The position numbers were made by a program, and so were the translations under genes. This document shows positions 59,989 to 64,000 of a stretch of 64,000 nt of DNA, one piece after another. This DNA comes from JAJEEA01 sp965243615. Its GTDB lineage: Bacteria; Acidobacteriota; Vicinamibacteria; Vicinamibacterales; UBA8438. Each line of letters begins with the position of its first letter. The first letter of the stretch is position 1. Under the pieces are notes generated by a model. That model was not told the origin of the DNA. It made no database searches and saw only the letters and a program-made list of their open reading frames with translations. Location: contig CBDEVO010000003.1 in assembly GCA_965243615.1 (NCBI GenBank), positions 496,001 to 560,000 of the forward strand, written 5' to 3'.

Positions 59989-61301
59989 CCGCGTCCCTCA
60001 TCGGATTCGCGGCCCTCCTCGCGCTCGTCTTCCTGCGGGTGCCCATCGCGTTCGCGATGGCCGCGGTCGGCGCCGTGGGCTTCGCCCTGCTGCGAAGCTG
60101 GCCCGCGGCGTGGGCGATGGTCGGGAACGTCGCCTTCGAGACCGGCCTCTCCTACTCGCTGTCGGTCGTGCCGCTGTTCATCCTGATGGGCAACCTGCTG
60201 ACCATCTCGGGCGTGAGCCACGGCCTGTACGCCGCCGCCAACGCCCTGCTCGGGCGGGTGCGCGGCGGGCTCGCCATGGCCTCGGTGGTCGCCTGCGGCG
60301 GGTTCAGCGCGGTCTGCGGCTCGTCGCTCGCCACCGCGGCCACGATGTCGAAGGTCGCCATGCCCTCCATGCGGCGCTACGGCTACGCCGACAGCCTCGC
60401 CACCGGCTCGATCGCGGCGGGGGGCACGCTGGGCATCCTGATTCCGCCGAGCGTCATCCTCATCGTCTACGGGCTGCTGACCGAGGCCGACATCGGCCGC
60501 CTCTTCATCGCCGGCGTGGTACCGGGCATCGTGGGGGTCGTCTTCTACGTCGCCGCGGTGGCGGTGGTGGTTCGGCTCGATCCCGCCGCCGCCCCGCGCA
60601 CCGAGCACCGCGAGCCGTTCTCGGGCCGCGAGCGCTTCGGGGTCGCGGCGGTGGCCGGCCTGTTCGTCCTGATCCTCGCCGGCATCTACGGCGGCCTGTT
60701 CACGCCCACCGAGGCGGCGGGGGTCGGCGCGGGCGCCGCACTGGGCATCACCGTGCTGGCCGGCGGGGTGACGGCCCGCCGGCTGTTCGACGCGTGCGTC
60801 CAGACCGCGCGGACCACGGCGATGATCTTCGCGATCCTCATCGGCGCGGAGATCTTCTCGAACTTCATCAACTTCGCGGGGCTGCCCGAGGCCCTGGCCG
60901 CGTGGATCGGGTCTCTCGGGGTGAACGCCTGGGTGGTGATGGCCGGCATCGTCCTCATCTACCTGGTGCTCGGCTGCGTGCTCGAGAGCCTGTCGATGAT
61001 CCTGCTGACGGTCCCCGTCTTCGCCCCCCTGATGTTCGAGCTCGACTTCGCCTCGACGGCCCTCGCGACCCCCGACGCGGCCCTCATCTGGTTCGGCATC
61101 GTGGTGGTGGTCGCGACCGAGATCAGCCTCATCACCCCGCCCGTCGGCCTCAACGTGTTCGTCCTGCGCAACGTCCTGCCCGACGTGCCCCTGAACACCA
61201 TCTTCCGCGGGGTCGTGCCCTTCTGGATCGCCGACATCCTGCGGCTGCTCGTGCTGATTGCGTTCCCGTTCCTGTCGCTCTGGCTGGTCGGGCTGATGTG
61301 A
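59985..61301 (+). CDS. dctM: TRAP transporter large permease (DctM)
   Basis: A 438-residue, roughly 12-helix permease. Signatures: VPLFILMGNLL, GGFSAVCGSSLATAATMSKVAMPSMRRYGY, GSIAAGGTLGILIPPSVILIVYG and NLLPDVPL-like VLRNVLPDVPLNTIFRGVVPFW. It uses a sodium gradient to import the ligand delivered by DctP. It ends the coupled operon; the next gene (61321) is 19 bases downstream and unrelated in theme. GTG at 59985 overlaps dctQ. Confidence 0.92.
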   Translation: MTASLIGFAALLALVFLRVPIAFAMAAVGAVGFALLRSWPAAWAMVGNVAFETGLSYSLSVVPLFILMGNLLTISGVSHGLYAAANALLGRVRGGLAMASVVACGGFSAVCGSSLATAATMSKVAMPSMRRYGYADSLATGSIAAGGTLGILIPPSVILIVYGLLTEADIGRLFIAGVVPGIVGVVFYVAAVAVVVRLDPAAAPRTEHREPFSGRERFGVAAVAGLFVLILAGIYGGLFTPTEAAGVGAGAALGITVLAGGVTARRLFDACVQTARTTAMIFAILIGAEIFSNFINFAGLPEALAAWIGSLGVNAWVVMAGIVLIYLVLGCVLESLSMILLTVPVFAPLMFELDFASTALATPDAALIWFGIVVVVATEISLITPPVGLNVFVLRNVLPDVPLNTIFRGVVPFWIADILRLLVLIAFPFLSLWLVGLM

Positions 61302-61320
61302 GCGAGGAGGGTGCGCCCCG

Positions 61321-61827
61321 ATGAGCTCTCTGGCCGACGTCTTCCGCGTGCTGAACCGGATGCGCGACGAGGGAGTCGTGGCGCAGTACGCCGTCGGCGG
61401 CGCGACTGCGGTCCTCTTCTACGCCGAACCGACCCGCACCTACGATCTCGATGTGTTCGTCACCCTGCGAGCAGTCGGCGAGGACGTGCTCGCGCCGTTG
61501 TCGCGCGTCTACGAGTGGGCGCGAGAGCAAGGGTTCGGCCTGCAGGCCGAGCACCTGCTCGTCGCAGGCGTCCCCGTACAGCTTCTGCCGGCCTACAATC
61601 CCCTTGTGGAAGCCGCGCTCGCGACCGCTCGGCTGCACGACTACGCCGGCGTCCCGGTCAGCGTCGTGGACGCCGACCACCTGGTTGCCCTGGCCTTGCA
61701 GGCCGGCGGCGCCCGGCGGCGCGAGAGGGCCTGGCAGCTCCTGGAGGCGGGCGCCGTGGACCGGGAGCGGCTGCGACAGATCCTGACCACCCACGCCATC
61801 GCGGCGGAGCTCCCGGACGATGCCTGA
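61321..61827 (+). CDS. Minimal nucleotidyltransferase, possible toxin (AbiEii-like)
   Basis: A 168-residue nucleotidyltransferase-fold protein. The catalytic pattern is GG26-27 followed by D42 and D44 in YAVGGATAVLFYAEPTRTYDLDVFV. A short helical end follows with LVALALQAGGARRRERAW, which fits a substrate-recognition helix. Small nucleotidyltransferases of this type occur as halves of toxin-antitoxin-like pairs, often with a short partner gene, and here a 63-residue gene overlaps its end by eight bases. Whether it is a toxin, an antitoxin modifier or a tRNA-type enzyme cannot be told. Confidence 0.75.
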   Translation: MSSLADVFRVLNRMRDEGVVAQYAVGGATAVLFYAEPTRTYDLDVFVTLRAVGEDVLAPLSRVYEWAREQGFGLQAEHLLVAGVPVQLLPAYNPLVEAALATARLHDYAGVPVSVVDADHLVALALQAGGARRRERAWQLLEAGAVDRERLRQILTTHAIAAELPDDA

Positions 61828-62011
61828 GCAGATGCCGGAGAAGGTGAGGGACCTCCTGGAACGAAAGCGGGCCTGGCACCGCGCACAGGCCGCGGCGCCG
61901 TTGCAGGAGAAGGTGCGCGTCCTCCTGGAGCTGCAACGGCAGGACCTGCCGCTCATCGCCCGCCGCCGTCCGCTACGGCCCTGGGAGCGGCCCTGGGACG
62001 TGACGCCGTAG
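61820..62011 (+). CDS. Small basic partner protein of the nucleotidyltransferase
   Basis: A 63-residue protein. It begins MPEQMPEKVRDLLERKRAWHRAQAA and repeats a similar helix, EKVRVLLELQRQDL, before a Pro/Trp/Arg-rich end. No family is recognised. The eight-base overlap with the nucleotidyltransferase gene argues for a bound partner or antitoxin made in step. It ends nine bases before the convergent ATPase gene stop. Confidence 0.6.
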   Translation: MPEQMPEKVRDLLERKRAWHRAQAAAPLQEKVRVLLELQRQDLPLIARRRPLRPWERPWDVTP

Positions 62012-62020
62012 GGCGCCCCC

Positions 62021-63235
62021 TCAGGAAGGCGCCATCACCCGCAGCACGTCACCGGACGGCGATGGCCGCAGCCGCCACCCGGGCACGGCGGTCACGCCCG
62101 GCGTCACCTCGAAGGGGCTCGCCGCCGTGCAGGCGACGAAGCCGGCCGCGACGGCGCTACCGTAGAGGGCGCGCAGGCGTCCGATGCCCGCCGCGTCCCC
62201 GGCATCGGGACGCTCCTTCCACTTGCACTCGACCGGCACGAGCCGCTGGTCGGCCTCGATGAGCAGATCGACCTCGCGGCCGGTCCGATCCTGCCAGAAC
62301 CAGAGCTGCAGGGCCGGCGCGAACCAGTCGCGATAGCGGATCCACTGGCCTACCACGTGGTTCTCCCAGAACGCGCCGATGGCCGTCGCGCCGAGGAGCG
62401 CGCCGGCGGACTGGAACCCGGCGAGGTAGGCGGCCAGTCCGGTGTCGGCGAAATAGAGCTTGGGGCTCTTGACGAGGCGCTTGCCGAGGGACCGGTGATA
62501 CGGCTCGAGCAGCACGATCTGGCCCGAGGTCACCAGCACGCTGATCCACTCCCGCGCGGTCGTGGGAGAGACGCCGACGTCCCGTCCGAGATCCGACATG
62601 TTCAGGAGCTGCCCGGTGCGCGCGGCGCAAGCGCGAAGGAAGCGCTCGAAGTCGCGCAGCCGCGCGACGTTGAGCAGGTTGCGGACGTCGCGCTCAAGGT
62701 AGGTCGCCACGTAGCCCTGGTACCATCGGTCGCGGGCCGGCGCCGTGTCGGGAGGCGCCCAGAGGCCGGGATAGCTGCCGCGCCACAGGAACTCCGACGG
62801 CTCGTGCGCCGCCGCCAGCTCCGGGACCGACAGCCATTCGTCGGCCGACAGGCCGAGCAGCGGCACCACGGCCGCCCGGCCCGCGAGGCTCTCGGAGACC
62901 GACTGCATCAGCGGGAACGTCTGCGAGCCGGTGAGCAGGTATTGTCCGGGCTCGCGGCGCCGGTCGACGCGCGCCTTGACGTCGCGGAGCAGTCCGGGCG
63001 CGTACTGGATCTCGTCGAGTATCACCGGGGGGCGATGCGTGTCGAGGAATTCCCCCGGGCGGGTCTCCGCCGCCTCCGCGTTCTGGCCGGCGTCCAGCGC
63101 GACGAACCGGTGCGCCGGAAAGGACCGCTCCAGCAGGGCGGTCTTGCCGACCTGCCGGGGGCCGGTGAGCACCACGACCGGGAACGAGTCGGCCAGGCGC
63201 CGCAACTCGGGGTCGAGGCCGCGCGGAATCCACAT
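62021..63235 (-). CDS. AAA ATPase with DUF4143 domain, second copy
   Basis: A 404-residue ATPase. The P-loop is GPRQVGKTA (25-33), Walker B VILDEIQYAPGLL (near 70-82) and sensor YLLTGSQTF. A winged-helix segment follows (DLGRDVGVSPTTAREWISVL) and a nuclease-like C-terminus with GREVDLLIEADQRLVPVECKW (D, E-x-K), possibly active. It is a paralogue of the gene at 37194 with the same layout, not a recent copy. Function is not established. A promoter overlapping the start region, GTGACA-17-TAAAAT, leaves about three bases before the ATG. Confidence 0.88.
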   Translation of the reverse strand: MWIPRGLDPELRRLADSFPVVVLTGPRQVGKTALLERSFPAHRFVALDAGQNAEAAETRPGEFLDTHRPPVILDEIQYAPGLLRDVKARVDRRREPGQYLLTGSQTFPLMQSVSESLAGRAAVVPLLGLSADEWLSVPELAAAHEPSEFLWRGSYPGLWAPPDTAPARDRWYQGYVATYLERDVRNLLNVARLRDFERFLRACAARTGQLLNMSDLGRDVGVSPTTAREWISVLVTSGQIVLLEPYHRSLGKRLVKSPKLYFADTGLAAYLAGFQSAGALLGATAIGAFWENHVVGQWIRYRDWFAPALQLWFWQDRTGREVDLLIEADQRLVPVECKWKERPDAGDAAGIGRLRALYGSAVAAGFVACTAASPFEVTPGVTAVPGWRLRPSPSGDVLRVMAPS

Positions 63236-63244
63236 GCCTGGGCA

Positions 63245-63273
63245 ATTTTAAGGTGGAGCCGTGAAATTGTCAC
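63245..63273 (-). promoter_or_regulatory. Near-leaderless promoter of the second DUF4143 ATPase
   Basis: On the minus strand: GTGACA (63273-63268), 17 bases, TAAAAT (63250-63245). The start codon at 63235 is nine bases past the -10, so the transcript starts about three bases before the ATG. Inverted repeats surround it (CAATTT/AAATTG, 15 bases apart, and GTGA/TCAC), a likely operator. It is the only AT-rich stretch in the area. Confidence 0.6.
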
Positions 63274-63309
63274 GCCGACAGCATTCGACCAGCGGAGGGC
63301 CACTCGACG

Positions 63310-63918
63310 ATGCCGACGAACGAACCGCTCAGGCGGGACCTCCTGGGGATGGCCCGGCTGGACCGCGTCACGCGGGCCGAACTCGCCGCCTCGGGCAAGC
63401 TGTTCGACGCCGGCTACGAGCCTCGGATGGCGCGTGTCCACGCCCGGAACGCGCAACGCCTGCGGCGAGTGATCGAGTCCGTCGGATGGCCGGGCACGGA
63501 CCTCGTCGGTCGTGACGGCGCCGAGGCGGCCTGGCTGGTGCTGCAGCACGCGATCGCCGAGCCCGACCTGCTCCGCCGGGCGTTGCCTCTCATCGAGACG
63601 GCCGCGAGGGAAGGAAGGGCGGACCCTGCCCACGCGGCCATGCTCGAGGACCGGATCCGGTTCTTCGAAGGCCAGCCCCAGCGCTACGGCACCCAGCTCG
63701 ATTGGGACGCCGAGGGGAATCTCTCGCCGGGCGAGGTGGAAGATCCGCGGCGGCTGGCCGAGCGCCGACTCGCCGCCGGCCTCCCGCCGCTGGAGGAGCA
63801 GATCGCCAAGGCGCGCGGCCGGGCGACGGCCGAGGGGGAGCGGCCGCCGGCAGATCGCCAGGCCTACGCGAGGGCGCGGGACGAATGGGCGGCGAGGGCT
63901 GGCTGGCGCGCCGGCTGA
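63310..63918 (+). CDS. DUF6624 family protein
   Basis: A 202-residue cytoplasmic protein. The family pattern is DRVTRAELAASGKLF, RVIESVGWPGTDLVGRDGAEAAWLVLQHA, MLEDRIRFFEGQPQRYGTQLDWDAEGNLSPGEVEDP and AERRLAAGLPPLEEQI. It is helix-rich and has no catalytic motif that I can name. Homologues are scattered through actinobacteria and proteobacteria without known role. It is divergent from the DUF4143 ATPase, sharing the 74-base AT-rich intergenic with it. The next 82 bases (63919-64000) are unassigned. Confidence 0.82.
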   Translation: MPTNEPLRRDLLGMARLDRVTRAELAASGKLFDAGYEPRMARVHARNAQRLRRVIESVGWPGTDLVGRDGAEAAWLVLQHAIAEPDLLRRALPLIETAAREGRADPAHAAMLEDRIRFFEGQPQRYGTQLDWDAEGNLSPGEVEDPRRLAERRLAAGLPPLEEQIAKARGRATAEGERPPADRQAYARARDEWAARAGWRAG

Positions 63919-64000
63919 GCCTCACTTCCCTCCGGCAGGATGCGTCCACGGTGGAACACTTCGTCGCGGCGGGTCGATTGTCCGGCAGCGCCAACCGGCC

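Noticed and set aside
63919..64000. Possible leftward gene end at the right edge (stop near 63922)
   Set aside because: Only about 26 codons would be visible and two frames are open, so I cannot choose.

Overview
The window is high-GC bacterial DNA with dense, mostly leftward operons. Several gene families point to Acidobacteriota, most likely the Vicinamibacteria (subgroup 6) lineage. These are a fused FtsX-type permease of the ADOP class, a large TonB-dependent receptor with an N-terminal carboxypeptidase-regulatory domain, many secreted PQQ-type beta-propeller proteins, a DUF5916 outer-membrane protein and a CzcA/CusA efflux system. This is inferred from gene content only. I see no rRNA, tRNA or CRISPR.

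Layout. Positions 1-3000 hold a leftward defence-like block: Dam-type methylase, PD-(D/E)XK nuclease, HEPN protein and a KGGVGR-type ATPase cut by the left edge. Positions 3.0-32.9 kb are mainly envelope, secretion and oxidative genes: metalloprotease, DUF5916 protein, cytochrome proteins, TonB receptors, ADOP permease, crotonase, DUF3291 protein, a PQQ dehydrogenase/cytochrome c pair, a MauG-like peroxidase, a tandemly duplicated PQQ-like propeller gene and a further PQQ dehydrogenase. Positions 33.1-39.7 kb are a second accessory island, visibly lower in GC at its start: a GmrSD-like DUF262/DUF1524 protein, two AAA ATPases of the nuclease-fused DUF1703 and DUF4143 types, an MqsA-like regulator and a PIN/RHH toxin-antitoxin pair. 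Positions 41-48 kb carry a dienelactone hydrolase and a complete RND efflux operon. Positions 48.3-52.3 kb hold a sodium-solute symporter, a tiny free-standing transcription unit and a DUF1624-like membrane acyltransferase. Positions 53.5-61.3 kb form a rightward operon for uptake and breakdown of an organic (probably aromatic) acid: fumarylacetoacetase, MBL-fold protein, FAD monooxygenase, DUF2783, VOC protein and TRAP transporter DctP-DctQ-DctM. The right end has a nucleotidyltransferase/small-protein pair, another DUF4143 ATPase and a DUF6624 protein.

The most unusual signal is a repeated junction architecture. At four gene boundaries (15.8, 46.8, 55.8 and 57.5 kb) the 3' end of the upstream gene has been tandemly copied. 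Each copy now forms a micro-ORF of 22-44 codons whose start overlaps the upstream stop. In three cases its stop also overlaps the next gene's start; in the fourth it stops four bases short. A fifth, in-frame duplication lies at the 5' end of dctQ, and a 1.4-kb whole-gene tandem duplication lies at 27.6-30.4 kb. Other signals worth a look are a short unit at 50.8-51.1 kb (TTGACA promoter, perfect Shine-Dalgarno, 14-codon ORF, perfect terminator); three accessory genes whose -10 boxes sit only 9-11 nt before the start codon, one under a 13-bp-arm palindrome; and a REP-like hairpin repeat in three copies lying just upstream of genes.
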